Of a DNA stretch of 64,000 bases, positions 1 through 12,682 are shown piece after piece. Source of the DNA: Corynespora cassiicola (lineage: Eukaryota; Ascomycota; Dothideomycetes; Pleosporales; Corynesporascaceae); contig JAEUWY010000005.1 of NCBI GenBank assembly GCA_022059125.1, forward strand, positions 3,782,001 through 3,846,000, read 5' to 3'. Below the pieces are notes generated by a model, which was given only the letters and a program-made list of their open reading frames with translations, did not search any database and was not told where the DNA came from. Position 1 is the stretch's first letter. Each line of letters starts with the position of its first letter. A program made the position numbers and the translations under genes.

Positions 1-1032
1 CCTGAATATAAGAAGTCAATGCTGGGAAAACGAAATCTCATTCTTCAAAATACCTTGGGAGACAAGGTTTGTGGGGCCTGGTTCAATCTTACAGATGCTT
101 GGAGTCGCCGAAGGCGGGCTTTTGCTGGTCCAAACTAATTGAATGCGGTGCCGATAAGTTCTGGGTTCAGTCCTACGAGATACCCAGTCAATCATCACTT
201 TCGTGAATATACATGTAAATAGTCATCTCCTTCGCCGTATACTGAAACGGCTGGAGAGTGGCTCAAGTCTAAGGAGCCACAGAAACACAAGCACACACAC
301 ATGTTCGCGCTTGGTCTGCTTGCGCATCATGAATTTTACTCTACCTCAAAGCTCTTTTTGCCGGAGAACTGCGCACGATCGTTCCAGATTAAAGTTTGAC
401 GCTGCGGATCGCAAAAGTCGAGTGATTCTAGACCTCGCTCTAGAGACCCTGCATTACAGTACGACGCACAATCCCATAGTACAGCCTTTGGTTTGACCGA
501 AGAGGGATTTGCACCATCTCACTCCGCTCAGAAGTTATTTTAGGGCCGATATTCCAATCGGGGCGACTGTCTCGACATTGTTTCGTCTGACGGAGCAATG
601 CGGCTAAACCATGCACAGACCGGACGAAAAAGGCCAGCCACTCAGAAGTCAGTGGCATATGTCTGCTTATATATACCAAGGGAACGAACAACGCACGTCG
701 CAGAGTATCCCCGATTGTCTATATTTACTGAAACCTTGCCAACAAACAAGTTCATTCTTTGGTCGCATGATTGACTCGTAGAATCAAGCCATATCATATT
801 CAGTCACAGGAGGAATGGCCGTGCCCTCTCTGATACACGAAACATGTTCTGGCTTGTATCGAGGAGAGAATTCCATGAGTTTTCGTGGAAAAAATGAAAT
901 CAAGATGGAGGTATGGTCCCCAAAGTACTTTCTCAAGGGTTCGTTGATTCGGTTGTTGGGACTTTTCTTGTCTGGGCACACATATTGAGAACATTTTCGA
1001 TCCTGTCGTTAGACATCGGCTTACACAATTAG
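1..1032. other. Normal-composition DNA without a recognisable gene
   Basis: Both strands carry only short reading frames with no recognisable motif, signal peptide or splice-consistent continuation. Base composition is balanced, unlike the AT-rich DNA that starts near 1671. Confidence 0.5.
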
Positions 1033-1365
1033 GTGCAAGGTATTGTGGAGATTCGCCTGTCAGGAGTGGTGATTTTCGTGAGAAGTTTGGTATGCAAAGA
1101 GTACATGAAAGATGGGGCCAATTGTAGGGACTATCATTTCGAAGAGCATCCGTGGCGAATATTTCGACTGTTGCCAAATGCCGAAAACTTGATGGCAGGC
1201 ATTAAACGAGGGCTTGCCGGCCAAGTAGAGAAACTATTGCTGGAGCTGGAACAAGCGTGGAGGACGCAAAAGTGGGAAGTCATAGATGAAATGGTTTTGT
1301 TTCGCAGTGTAATACGGGAAAATGAGGCATTTTGGGCTTTCAACATCATCCGAAGAAGACGCTAA
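1033..1365 (+). CDS. Hypothetical protein, probably a gene remnant
   Basis: This 110-codon frame is open and its second half looks protein-like. From about residue 35 it is predicted helical, with alternating acidic and basic residues, regular leucines and several tryptophans (EEHPWRIF, EQAWRTQKW, FWAFNII), and it ends in a run of four arginines. The first 25 residues are less convincing, so translation could begin at the methionine at 1105, or the real start could lie on an exon that is not visible. I do not recognise the family. It lies 300 bp from the AT-rich repeat block and may be the surviving end of a longer gene. Confidence 0.35.
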   Translation: MQGIVEIRLSGVVIFVRSLVCKEYMKDGANCRDYHFEEHPWRIFRLLPNAENLMAGIKRGLAGQVEKLLLELEQAWRTQKWEVIDEMVLFRSVIRENEAFWAFNIIRRRR

Positions 1366-1426
1366 GAAGCATGGCTTCAACAGGTCTTCAATCGTCTCAC
1401 AGACCAAATTGGACAATCGAATCGAT

Positions 1427-1571
1427 TATTATCGCGGTGGTGGATTGACTATGAGTGTGCAGCTGAGTTAATTGTATGAAACTGAGTGTGAGAGCCCTTA
1501 TAAGGAGGTGCCTGATCTATAGTGCTAACCGAGGTGCGGATAGTACTAAACCGTCGATCCATACCGTGATA
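1427..1571 (+). repeat. Dispersed repeat, copy 1 (partner at 55407-55551)
   Basis: About 145 bp match 55407-55551 in the same orientation. The match runs from ATCGCGGTGGTGGATT to the shared end CCATACCGTGAT. Most differences are G/A or C/T, with the other copy being more A/T rich, as RIP would produce. A TATAAGGAGGTGCC stretch is conserved. It could be the end of a transposon or an LTR, but no terminal repeats are clear. Confidence 0.7.
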
Positions 1572-1670
1572 TATTTGCTCACAGTCTGCCAAATCTGCAG
1601 GCATAGCTATAGCTTCTAACTCCAGTTCTAAATATGAGCACCATCCAACCGCAGTTAAAGAGCTCACTTT

Positions 1671-3165
1671 AAAAAAAAAATTTATTAAATTATTTATTAA
1701 CTAAGTTAAAAAAATATAAAAAAAAAATTAGCTTAATACTCTACACAAACTTATACTTAATAATTTACTTTTATACTAGCTAACTTTTAATTACTAGCAG
1801 TATTAGTACTAAACTATTTATTTACTTAAAATAATATATAAAGCTACTAGATACTTACAGAAAACGCTTAGTTATTACTTTAAATAAAACGTTGCTGCGG
1901 AATAAAAGTAGCTAAAATTTTATAAAGTTATAAAAAAATAAAAAAACTATTTAAGTATAAAGATGTAGAGTAGATTTAGAAATACAGTCTGTTTATTACG
2001 ATTTTGCTAAAGTACTTTTATATACTTAGATATATATAAAAACAGAATTAGTATAGAATACTATCAGCTTATTCTTTTAATAAAGAATGTTTTTATCTGT
2101 TTAAGTTGATAATTCTAAAAAAAACTATTTTTAATCTATTTTTAGAGACTGCTGTTTATACTAGTAATTTAATTATAATTTAGCGCGTTACTAATATATT
2201 TATTAAATTATTTAAAGTATATACTGCCAGCTAAGCAGACTATAATATCTTTTTATTTAGTATTAATTTAGATTATAATAAAAATAGCGCTTCTGTTCTA
2301 GATTCTAAATTTAGATTTTTTAAAAAAAATAAAGTAGAAATAGTATTAGATTAGACTAGTTTAGTACAAGCGGCGTGTATATATATATAACTAATATATA
2401 TATTACTAATTTTAAAGTTCCGAAAAAACAATATTCCGTTATTTTATATAAATTTTCTATTTGAAAAAACTTTAGTAGAAAAGATTAATCTAATAAAATA
2501 GTACTATTAGGCGGATATGTAAGTTTAAAAAAAATATAGAAGCAAGTATTACTAGTAAGAAAAGAGCTATAAAACTGTACAGTATATACAGTAGAAAAAA
2601 TAAAAAGAGTAGTATAAATTATGTTATTAAATTAGATAGTAATAGATAATATAGACTAGGTGTATAAAAAAACGTTAAAATAAAAAAAAACAGATTAGTT
2701 TATAATTAATATATTTAGCAGAAAAATATAATATTAAAAAAAAAATATTATAATAATATAATAATATAAAACTAAATAAAGTAATATAGTAAAACAATTT
2801 ATAACTTATTCTAGTTAGTATAAAAAGCTAGTAACTAGAGAATATAATATTCTATCTGCTCTTTTTAATTTATTTAAATATTAACTGTTATTAATTTTTT
2901 TATTTAGTACTTAGTAATAGCGCTGCTTATATAATAGAAAATATTTCTATATATTTATTAGTGCATTCTATTTAATAATAGAAATATTGTTTTTAGTTTT
3001 AATTTTAGTTAAAAATCTATTTAGTTTGATTAAAAAATCTGTTTATATTTTAGCCAGCTAATTTTAAACTAGCTAAAACTATTATTTAAGTTTATTTAGT
3101 TTTTTAATACGCAGTTCTACTAAATATTTATTTAAACTTAAAATAGATATACTAATTTATATATA
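1671..3165. other. RIP-degraded AT-rich DNA, unidentified repeat
   Basis: Composition changes abruptly at about 1671 to very high A+T, with few remaining CpA/TpG and many TpA dinucleotides. No open frame survives and I could not match it to the other repeats in the window. It is presumably an old transposon into which the Tc1-like element at 3166 inserted. Confidence 0.5.
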
Positions 3166-3562
3166 TAATAAAGTAATATAAAAAAAACTTACTTAAAAAA
3201 ATAGTAGTTTTTAAACTTAAATAAATTTTTTACTAAACTTAATATTTTAAATTTTTTTTTTAAAAAAGTTTATTTTAAAAAGATTTATATATAACTTTCT
3301 AAAGTAAAAAAAAATTAATAGTTTTTTTAATATTTTAGACTTTTAAATATACAGTAAAAGTATAGTTAAAAAAATAAAAAATTAAGTACTAATTTATTTT
3401 TTATTTAGCGTAAAATTTAATTTCTTTATTTAATTATTTTAGACTTATATACTATATATATATATATGCAATTTATATAACTTTTTAATCTAAAAAATAA
3501 TAATAATAATAATAGAAAAAAAAATCAAATTATATAAATATATTAGGAATTGATTAAATTAT
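3166..3562 (-). mobile_element. Tc1-like element, 3' end (continues at 10458)
   Basis: The left edge is preceded by TA and equals the Tc1-like terminal sequence CAGTAGGGTGACACG with C-to-T and G-to-A changes throughout. The segment is the reverse complement of the 3' untranslated part of the Tc1-like copies at 15.9-16.5 kb and 25.8-26.1 kb. It is interrupted at 3562 by a gypsy element, and the same Tc1-like sequence resumes at 10458, so the gypsy element inserted into it. Confidence 0.7.
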
Positions 3563-3998
3563 TGTTAAGGCTGTGCTATAGGCCATAAGCGAGGCTAGAG
3601 AGCAAGTAGCTGCTTAGATTAATCCTTAGAGATAAGTACTAGTAGAGTTACGTGAGTAAAATAATGTGCGATATACTGTACAGGTCTCCGTATTAGCGAT
3701 AGAGCACGATAAGTTAATAGTTAATTCTAAATAATAGATTTGCTAATAAAGTAAATATAATTATAAAGTATAATTATGCGAACTATATATATATGCCTTA
3801 GTGCTTATTACTAAGCGTCTTATATGCTTATTGTTAAGTGTGCTTATTTCTAAGCGCTTACTACTAAGTATTTTATATGTTTTTATTTACTACTAAACTG
3901 TTACGTAATGCGTTATATATTATCTCTAAAACTCTGTATCTCTGCTTTTTAGTTAGTTTAGCTTTTACTGTTCGGCGCTTAACTAAGTGCTTATAACA
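3563..3998 (-). repeat. 3' LTR of element E1
   Basis: It is 436 bp, starts TGTTAAGGCTGTGC and ends CTTATAACA. The first 230 bp match the reverse complement of the R-U5 half of the intact 370-bp LTR. The remainder (U3) is a different sequence rich in short GCTTA/TTAAGC-type repeats. Confidence 0.88.
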
Positions 3999-4129
3999 TT
4001 ATTTTCTTTTTTTAGTGTTTTGTCCTTAAATTATATAACCGCTTTAATTTTTAGTATATAACCGGAGTTTGCCCCGCTCGTGCGGTTTAAAGTAAATTAT
4101 TATATTTTCTATTTAACGTTGTATCTGTT

Positions 4130-4640
4130 TTAGCGCTGAAATTCGTCGTACTAACGTTTTAACAGATAACTTTTATATTTATTATTCTCTCGAAGGTGTT
4201 GATTGTTATATTATACTAAATTCTTTTTTAAAGTGTTTTAAGTGTACCCGCCTGAGTTATCCGTGCGTAGATATATTATAGTTTTTTTTTAACCGGATTT
4301 GTAACGAATACCAGAAGAAAGTAGATAATAATAAAAAGTTGCTTATATAAGTAATCGCTCGTTTACTGCGTAATAAGAAAATTTTTAAGCAGACTAAAAA
4401 GCGTGCTAAAAAAAAAGCTCTGTGTCTAGCTTTTAAAATAGCGTAAGAGAAAGAGTTAGTAACTGCTAAATTTAGCGACTGTTCTACCGCAGACGCAATA
4501 GTTACTTTTTTTTCTAAAATATAAACTACTATAGACTTTATTAATTCTGCTGTTTTTTTTTTTTTGTATACTGCTGCGGATATAGTTTCGGGCTTTTTAA
4601 ATTCCTAATTATTTTTAGAAAATAAACTTTTTTTTTATAG
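4130..4640 (+). pseudogene. Remnant of the antisense Cys-cluster gene of element E1
   Basis: On the strand opposite to E1's gag and pol, between pol and the 3' LTR, a degraded frame still reads K-C-F-K-C-x6-C at 4231-4266 (cysteine codons at 4234, 4243 and 4264, in one frame). It is followed by a lysine-rich, coiled-coil-like stretch broken by TAA and TAG codons. The position and first half of the cysteine pattern equal those of the antisense frame in the intact element (44503-45114), although the rest has diverged. This suggests the antisense gene is an old component of this transposon group. Confidence 0.55.
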
Positions 4641-7600
4641 GTAAGTTTTTTTGTTCTAACCCCGTGTTGTAGTAGATAATATATTTTTTTTAGTATTTTT
4701 TTAGCAGTTGCTGACAATTTTATAGATTCTTTTCTAGTTTTTAAGTGTTTTCTAAATCGGGGTATTTTTTCTATTTAACTAGAAATTTCTAAATAAACTG
4801 TTTGTTCTGGAATTTTTCTCGCCTAATTTTATAGTAGTCTAGTAGTGCTTTAACTTTAAATTCGACCTTTTTTTCTGTCTTATAATAGAAGTGTTTTTAG
4901 ACTAGTATTTCGGCGTCAGCAGATTCTAATAGTAATATATAAAATACTAGGTGTATTCTAGTATTAGTAGAGAGTTAAAGTTTATAGTTAACTAGTTTCT
5001 TCCGTTCTAGAATTAAAAATAGTCCGACCTTAACGTAATCTAATTTCTTACTTAGTTATATTATTTAAAGGTTTTTTATAAAAAAATATACTTTATTCTC
5101 TCTTTTTAGCTGAAGTGCTATTTTTCGTTTCTAGTTAATATAAGAAATAGTTTTGCGTTATGCTGTCTTAATATTTTTCTGTAATTATTTATAAAATTTT
5201 TATAATTTTTTTAATTTGTCTATTACTTAACTTGTAACTAGCTTAATTCGTTCTTTTTTAATTTTTAGTAATAGAAGATTTAGGTGTATCCCGTGTAATA
5301 CATAATAAAAAAATTACTTTATTATTACTAATTCTTTATTATTAAATGCGAGTTGTGCTATAGGTAGTAGTAATATCTAATTATTCTGTTTTTAGTTGCT
5401 ATATATCCGTAGATATATTTTTATAGTCTGGTTTATTTTTTCTGTTTAACCGTCTATCTGTAGATAGTATACTGTTAATAATTTTTTTTTAATTTTAATA
5501 GCTGATATTAATGTCGTCCAGTAGTTTGACGTAAAAAGTTTATCTCTGTTACTAATAATTAATTAAAGTAATCTGTAATACCTAACTACGCGATTTAAAA
5601 TAACTTATACTAGTTCTAGTACAGTATAATTATTTTTAAATAGAATTATCTCTGCGTATTTTGTAAATCTGTCTATAACTACTAAAATAGCGTTATAAAG
5701 TACTTTAAAAACTAGATTATAAAACGTTAGTAGTTTGGTGACAAAGTCTATAGCAATATCTGTTTAGAGTTTATCTAGTATTTCTATAGCTTATAGTTCT
5801 CTATATTAAGCGTGTATACTGTGCTTATTTTTCTAATATATTGTACATTTCTTAATAAACTTCGTTACTTTGTTTTTTAATTTAGAGATATTATACGTCT
5901 GTTATATTAGTTTAATTATCTGTTTAATATCTAGATGTCTGTGCAACAGATCTTTGTAATACTACTAAATAATAGTTTAGTAAAGTTTTTTTAGTACTTA
6001 TTAATATACTGTTATAATAAGATTAATGCTGCGTGCTAGCTTTAAAGTACTATCTAGCGCTTACTTAAAAATAGCAGCTTCGTTCGTTAACTTAGTTTCT
6101 GTAATATCTGTTTTTCGGTTTAAAGTGTTAGCTCGTCCGTTTTCTTTACCTAGCGTATAAATAATTCTAAATTTATATTATTTTAGTTTTTTATTTTATC
6201 TAGTATGTTGTCGGTCTAATAGTTTAGTTGTTGTAAATATTATTAGGTTTTTATAATTTAAGTATACTGTAAGTTCTAAACAGCTTTCTGTATAAATTTT
6301 TTAATACTTAAAAAAGTCTATAATAGTAAGTAGTTTTTTGTTATAAATATTATAGTTTTCTTTAGCTCTGCTAAATTTCTTTAAATAGTAGGTAATTAGA
6401 TGCTATTTGCCTTTCTTTTTTTAACTAATATATACTTCTATTGCTAGATCTGATGCGTTTATTTCTATGCGTAAAAATTTTCTACTAATAAAAAATATAA
6501 GAACCAGTAGTAATATGCTTGTTTCTTTAAGTGTTTTAAAAGCTTATTATTAGTCTATATCCCACTTAAATAGTATATCTTTTTTTATTAATTTAGTAAG
6601 TAGTAGTGCCTTTTCTAAGTAGTAATTAATAAACTGCTTGTTAAAGTTGCAGAATCCTAAAAAAAATTATATATTCTTAATATTTTTTAGCGTTAGCTAG
6701 TTCTTAACTACTTTAATTTTCTTTAAACTAATTTTAACTTTATGTTTTTCTATAATATATTCTAAAAATTTAACTTTTTTTTTGTAAAATTTATATTTCT
6801 CTAGTTTAAGTCGTAGTCTAGCTTTTTCTAAATATTCTAGTACTGTTTATACGTGCTAGACGTGTTTTTTAAAGTTTTTAAAAAAAACTAAAATATTATC
6901 TAGATATGCGATAACAAATATATCTAGATATACTTTTAATACGTTATTAATAAGTGCTTAATATATCGCAGGTGCGTTAGTAAAACTAAATAATATTATA
7001 AAATATTTATAGTACTTATACCGCGTCCGGAATACTGTTTTCTATTTTTTATCTTTTTTTATGCGTATTAAGTTGTACGCGCTTTAAAAATTTAAAGCTA
7101 TAAATATTTATACTCTAGATAGCTTATCTCTAAGCTTTTAAATGTTTAGTAGTAGATATCTGTTCTTAATTATAATATTATTAAGTTTTCTAAAATCTAT
7201 ATATAACTGTAGAGATCTATTTTTTTTAGAAATAAAAATAATTAGATATCCCGCCTCTGACGTTGATTCGCGTATAAATTCTTTTTTAAAGTTTTTATTA
7301 AAATATACTTGTAATAATATAAGTTTTTTTTCTGTTAAACTGTAAATAAGCTTAAAAATTAGATACTTTTTTTTCTAAAGAGCTATTTTACAGTTCTAAA
7401 GCTAATACTTAAATAACACTCTGTCGTCTACTTTTTTTTAAAAAAATAGTTTTTATTTACTATATTTTTTAGAGATTACAGAAGTTGCGCGAGTTATTTT
7501 TAAAACTTTTACTTTTTTATTTAGTAGCTTTTTATTAGATTTAGTAAAGTTAACTTTTTTTCTTAAAAGCGTTTTAGTTAATTTTTTACTACCTATATTA

Positions 7601-10021
7601 TTCAGCGTAATTTTATTTACTATTAAATACTGCTAATACGTAGGTTCTAATATAATAGCGTAATTATATTCTATAAATAAAAGCTTTTTTCTTACCTAGT
7701 TAATGTATAAATTATACTTTCTAAACTATAGAAGTTCTAAAATAACGTTGTAGATAGCTGTGCCTATAATATCAAAAAAAATCTCTTTTTAGTGTTTTTA
7801 GATGTCTATAATAGTTGTAGCTTTTTAATCTATTAATACTTTTCTTAGTATTTTTTTTCTAGTTGCTGTGTAGAGGAAATAGAGTCGCTTATAAGTATAC
7901 GTTTTTGCTTTACTACGTTTTACAGTTTGCTGTAAAAAGTAGTTATACTAAGCTTTTATATTTAATAATACTTTTATTTAGTATTTATTAAGCTTAACAG
8001 GTAGCTTAATTAAGTTCTCTAAGTTAGTAGCGTATAATACTTTAAGTTAATTTTAGGCGCTAAGTACTGTTCTAAAAAAAACTTATTACTAAATTTATAT
8101 AAGCGTTTCTTATTTTAGTAACGTTTATAATTTTTATATAAGTACGTTTACTAGAGATCTTACGTATATTTTTTATTAACTAGTATATTTATTGCGAGTT
8201 CTTTGTTTTTATTTATTCTAGAAAAGTGTTATATTTATTGTTTATTCTATAAGTAAGTGTTGTATACGTGTGTTTTGTAGTTAAACTACTATTACGTATA
8301 TTTACGTAGTTTCTTTAAAAACTATTCTACTGCTGCTTTATCTAAGTAGTAAATCTAGTATTAGTTTTCTTTATAAAATGTTTATAAGTAGCTTACATAC
8401 TTTAGATTCTTTAAGTTTAAGTAGTATTACAGTTTTTACGTGTTTCAGCTTTATAGAGAGCTTAGAACTATATTTAGTTCGCTGTTAGAATCTAGTAAAA
8501 CTTCTAGTCTAATTTCTAAATCTAGTTAACTAACTTATTTCTATATTTTAGAACTACGTCGTTGTCGGCGTTTTTCTAAGTTTTAATTTTTCTTATCTAA
8601 GTTATTATGCTTTTTTATCTGTTTACGCGTTACAGATAATTTTTCTTACTATATAAACGTTTTTATTAAATTTTTTCTGTATTTCTTAAAAGCTTTAGCT
8701 AATTTTTATATTTTTTTAAAGTTTTTATTTATTCTAAATCGTGCGAGTTCGGATAGCGTGCTACTATTACTGTTTTTTTTAAACTTATAACTAGCGTTGC
8801 TTAGATAGTTTTTGTAATTATATACTTCGCGAAAAGCTTTTTCTTTTTTAGAGCTAAATTTTTTAAATTTAACTTTTTTAAAGATGCTTTTAGGCTCTGT
8901 TTAAGTGCTTTCGTTCTAATACTAAATATAATTAAAAAATTTTTCTGTTTTTCTGTGTTGCAGTAGTTCGCTATCGCAGATAAGTTCTGTTTTATAAAAT
9001 CTATTTATAATAACTTTCTATTTTTCGTCTGCGTTAGATTTGTTATTCAGAGTAATTTATAATATATTTAGCTATTAAATAACTTTATTTTTTAATTAAC
9101 AGTTTTTTATAATATAGTCTGTTTTTCCACACGCGTAGCAAGTTATAGCTTTACTTTTAAACTTATTATTTTTTTTTTATTACCTTTTTTTTCCGCTTTC
9201 TAGATATTACTAAGAACTATTAGTTTATTACTATAGGTGTTATAAGTGAGATGCGTTATTTTACGTTTAACTCGTTTACTAGTATTAGCGTTATAGTACT
9301 TTTTGCTATAGCTTAGTTTAGTACGTTGTTTGTATTTTAGATTTTAGTTTTAACGTAATTCTATTTATAATTCGTATAGTTTCTAATTAATATTAATAGA
9401 TTTATTTATAAGTTGTTTAAGTGTGTTGAGCTGAGCTCTAGAACGTATAAGTTTTTTTTTAATATTAGGTTTAAGTTTTTAACAGTATATTGTTATAAGT
9501 ACTTTATTATTCTATTTAGTAAAGATTAATAGTTGCTAAAATTTATTAGCGTAGTCAGCAGCTGAAGCCTGTTGTTTAAAATATTAAATAGCTTATCTGG
9601 CAATTATATTTTTGTTAGAAACTCTAAAAACTTGTTTAATTTTTTTCTTAAATTCGTTGAAATTTTCTATCTATTCATTAACATCGTCGTTGGCTTCGCC
9701 GTTTTTATACTTAATAAAAGCTAGTTTAATCTATTAAAATGCTTTATTTTTTATATACATAACTGCGAATATAACGCGTTTTTTTTTTTTAACGTTTCTA
9801 TTTTAAAAGTTAAAGAACAAGTTAAGCTGTAAAAGCCAGTCTTTAAGCTTATTTTATTTTTTATAGTAAAAGTTAGATATTACTACTTTAATAAAATTGT
9901 TATCTGCTGTGTTAGGTTATATAATTACACTAGTAGTAGCTTTAACACTAATAGTGCTACTAGTTAGAGTTAAAAGTGCGCGTAATTCTAAAGTAGTACT
10001 TATTTTAAAAAGTATTTATAA

Positions 10022-10457
10022 TATTAAGGCTGTGCTACAGGCTATAAGTAAAGCTAAAAAGTAAGTAGCTGCTTAAATTAATTTTTAGAAATAAGTACTA
10101 GTAGAATTACGTAAGTAAAATAATGTGCGATATACTGTACGGGTCTCCGTATTAGCAATAGAGTATAATAAGTTAATAGTTAATTCTAAACAATAGATTT
10201 ACTAATAAAGTAAATATAATTATAGAGTATAATTATGCGAACTATATATATATGCTTTAGTACTTATTACTAAGCGCTTTATATGCTTATTGTTAAGCGT
10301 GCTTATTTCTAAGCGCTTACTACTAAGCATTTTACGTGTTTTTGCTTACTACTGAGCTGTTACGTAATGCGTTATATATTATCTTTAAGATTCTGTATCT
10401 CTGCTCTTTAGTTGGTTTAGTTTTTACTGTTCGGCGCTTAACCAAGTGCTTATAACA
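10022..10457 (-). repeat. 5' LTR of element E1
   Basis: It has the same 436-bp length as the LTR at 3563-3998 and begins TATTAAGGCTGTGC, one transition from the TGTTA terminus. The right end TATAACA is followed by the target duplication ATTAT. Confidence 0.88.
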
Positions 10458-10596
10458 ATTATTAACATTTTATATAATACCTGTTTGCTTTAATAACTGC
10501 TTTCTAATATTTATATATAAGTAATATATAATTATTTATTATTTATTATAGAATTAAATTTTATTTTCTATATAACGTAAACTATAAGTAAAATAA
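10458..10596 (-). mobile_element. Tc1-like element, continuation after E1
   Basis: The sequence resumes the reverse complement of the transposase C-terminal coding region seen at about 25650-25790, with RIP-type changes, directly after the E1 target duplication. It stops where a different repeat begins at about 10597, so the 5' half of this Tc1-like copy is missing. Confidence 0.65.
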
Positions 10597-11336
10597 TTAG
10601 TTTTTAACTACTTTAACGCGTACACAACTACCTACTTAACTATTTTAAAAAAAATATAATAATTTAATATAAAAAGTAACTATAGTAGTTATATTATTAT
10701 TTTATATATATAAAAATTATATTTTTATTCTTTACAGTAAATACAGCGCGTTTTTAACTACTAACTGCTACTAAAACAAACTATTATTTTAAATTTTTTC
10801 TATTTAATTACTTTTTAATATTTTTTTAAGTAATAGATTTAGCTTTTTTAAATTTTATTAAAGTTTTTATATACTAAATTTTTTTTTTTTGCTTTATATA
10901 CTGTGTAGCAGTTTTATTAGCTTTTTTTAAAATTTTATTTTAGTTTTTAAATAATACAGCTGTATAAAATCTTACTATAGCTTTTTTTAAACTAATTAAT
11001 AGATATAAAAATAAAAGCAGATAATAAGTTTTTATATTTTTTAATTTTATTATAAATTAATATTAATTAAGCTTCTAGCTTTTACGCGTTATTTAGTATT
11101 TTAGTTTTCTACTAAATAGTTTTTAAAAAAGCTAGTATAAATATATATAGCTCTATATTAAATTTTAAAAATAATATTTTTAAATTATATAAAATTATTA
11201 TAACTTTTTAAAAACTCTCGCGTATATTAGTTTTAGTAAAATATTATTTATAAGCTTTTTTAAAAGCTAGCAAAAAAGTAATCTTATTAATATTATTAAT
11301 ATAATAATATACTATACTAAAATTTTTATTACTATA
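10597..11336 (+). mobile_element. RIP-degraded repeat C, copy 1
   Basis: About 740 bp align with 57471-58180. The start, CTACTTTAACGCGTACACAAC, is the RIP-mutated form of the same stretch at 57475-57500. No open frame is left. The class is unknown, because the far end is cut by a Tc1-like element here and by a gypsy LTR in the other copy. Confidence 0.6.
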
Positions 11337-11338
11337 TA

Positions 11339-12680
11339 CAGAGAGGTAACACGAAAAAAAACTAAAAAAAGTTATACTTTTTAAATCAGTATAACTCTGT
11401 AACTAAACTAGCTATAAAAATAAAAAAAAATTTTTTTACAGAGATTTAGGGGCAGGTCTTTAGTATAAAAAATAGTATTTAAACTGTATAATATTTACAG
11501 CTTAATAATTTAAAGTAAAAGTAGAGTAAAAAAAGTATAAATTTAAAAGCTGATTAAAACTTTTTATTTTACGTTAATTTAATTGGATTTAGTATATATT
11601 ACGTAAGTAAAACCTAGAGCTAGAAATTTAATTTGAAGTTAACAAAATAAAGTTGAAAAAAAATAAAGCTTTACTTATATAAGTAATTATTATATAATAA
11701 TAAACTATTTAAATAAGTATATAAAGAAATATTTTAAAAATAAAAATGTAAATCTCTATTTTCTCTAAATAAAAATAAAATAGAATTTTAATTTTCAGAC
11801 TATAAAAAAAAAGTTAATCTTTTAATAAAAGCTAATACATTTAGAATAACTATTTCTAATATATTAACTAAAAATAAAAAAAAACTAGAAATACTATATA
11901 AAGAATAAAAAAAAAATTATTCAATAGTTTGAAAAAAGATTTAAAAAAAGATAAAACTAAGCTATTAAAAAAAGAAAGAAAAATTGTTAATAAAGATTTA
12001 ATTAAAAGCCCTAAAAAAACAAAAAAAGAATTATATTTAAAAACAATATAAGAGAATCTTAAAAAAGCTTATAAAAATATTTAAAAAAAGAATTATAGTA
12101 TAAAAATTAGTACTAAAAACTTTTATTTAGAAAAAAAAGCTAAAAAAAATTAAAATACGCAAAAAAACAATTAAAAAATATAGAAAATATAACTTTAAAT
12201 AAAGTTATATTTTTTAATAGATTAGTAATAGAAAAAGATCTAGGTTTTAAAAAAGGATTTTAGAAAAAAAAATAAAGATATAAAAGCTAAATTAGCTTTT
12301 ACAAAGTTAGATTATAAATAAAAAAAAATTTAAAAAAATTCAATTTTAAATTTTTAATTTAATTACTCTTTAAAAAAATTAGAACTAATTAAATTATAGC
12401 TCGAGATATTTTTGTATTAATATAGAAAACTATTTAGATAGAAGAAAAATCTGAATTAGTATTTATTAAAACATCTAATTTTAAAAATAACTTTAATAAT
12501 AAAGATTATATATAAAATGTATTAGAACTTATTATTAAAAAACAAATAAAACCCGGTTAGTTTATTTACTTTTTTTAACTTTTTTAAATAAATTTAATTA
12601 AATATTAAGTTATAGAATTAATGTATGTACTAATTAGTTTATAGACTGGAAATTTTAATAAAAGAATTTAAAAATTTATA
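11339..12680 (+). mobile_element. RIP-degraded Tc1-like element, 5' part
   Basis: It starts CAGAGAGGTAACACG after TA, a Tc1/mariner-type terminal repeat matching the right terminus at 26190. The body follows the transposase gene of the copy at 24060-26190 but has many more stops. It breaks off just past the second catalytic-motif region, where another Tc1-like element is inserted at TA (12681-12682). Confidence 0.7.
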
Positions 12681-12682
12681 TA

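Larger units (their letters stand above)
3563..10457 (-). mobile_element. RIP-degraded Ty3/gypsy element E1 (436-bp LTRs)
   Basis: This is a complete but dead LTR retrotransposon, 6895 bp, reverse-oriented. Both LTRs are 436 bp and run TGTTA(or TATTA)...TAACA, and the element is flanked by the 5-bp duplication ATTAT (3558-3562 and 10458-10462). Inside, the reverse strand follows the intact element at 38715-45525: degraded gag near 10 kb, its CCHC zinc knuckle near 9125, protease and reverse transcriptase between about 8.1 and 6.4 kb, integrase and chromodomain down to about 4.7 kb. Nearly every codon with a C or G is hit by transitions and stops are everywhere. The left part of its LTR (U3) is unrelated to that of the intact element although the R-U5 part is shared. 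Confidence 0.9.

Noticed and set aside
3840..3990. Short repeated words resembling a CRISPR array
   Set aside because: They are irregular GCTTA-type repeats within an LTR U3 region of a eukaryotic transposon.
7142..7345. Open frame of 67 codons in AT-rich DNA
   Set aside because: It is the antisense shadow of the degraded reverse transcriptase of E1; the same shadow appears opposite the real gene at 41762-41965 in the intact element.
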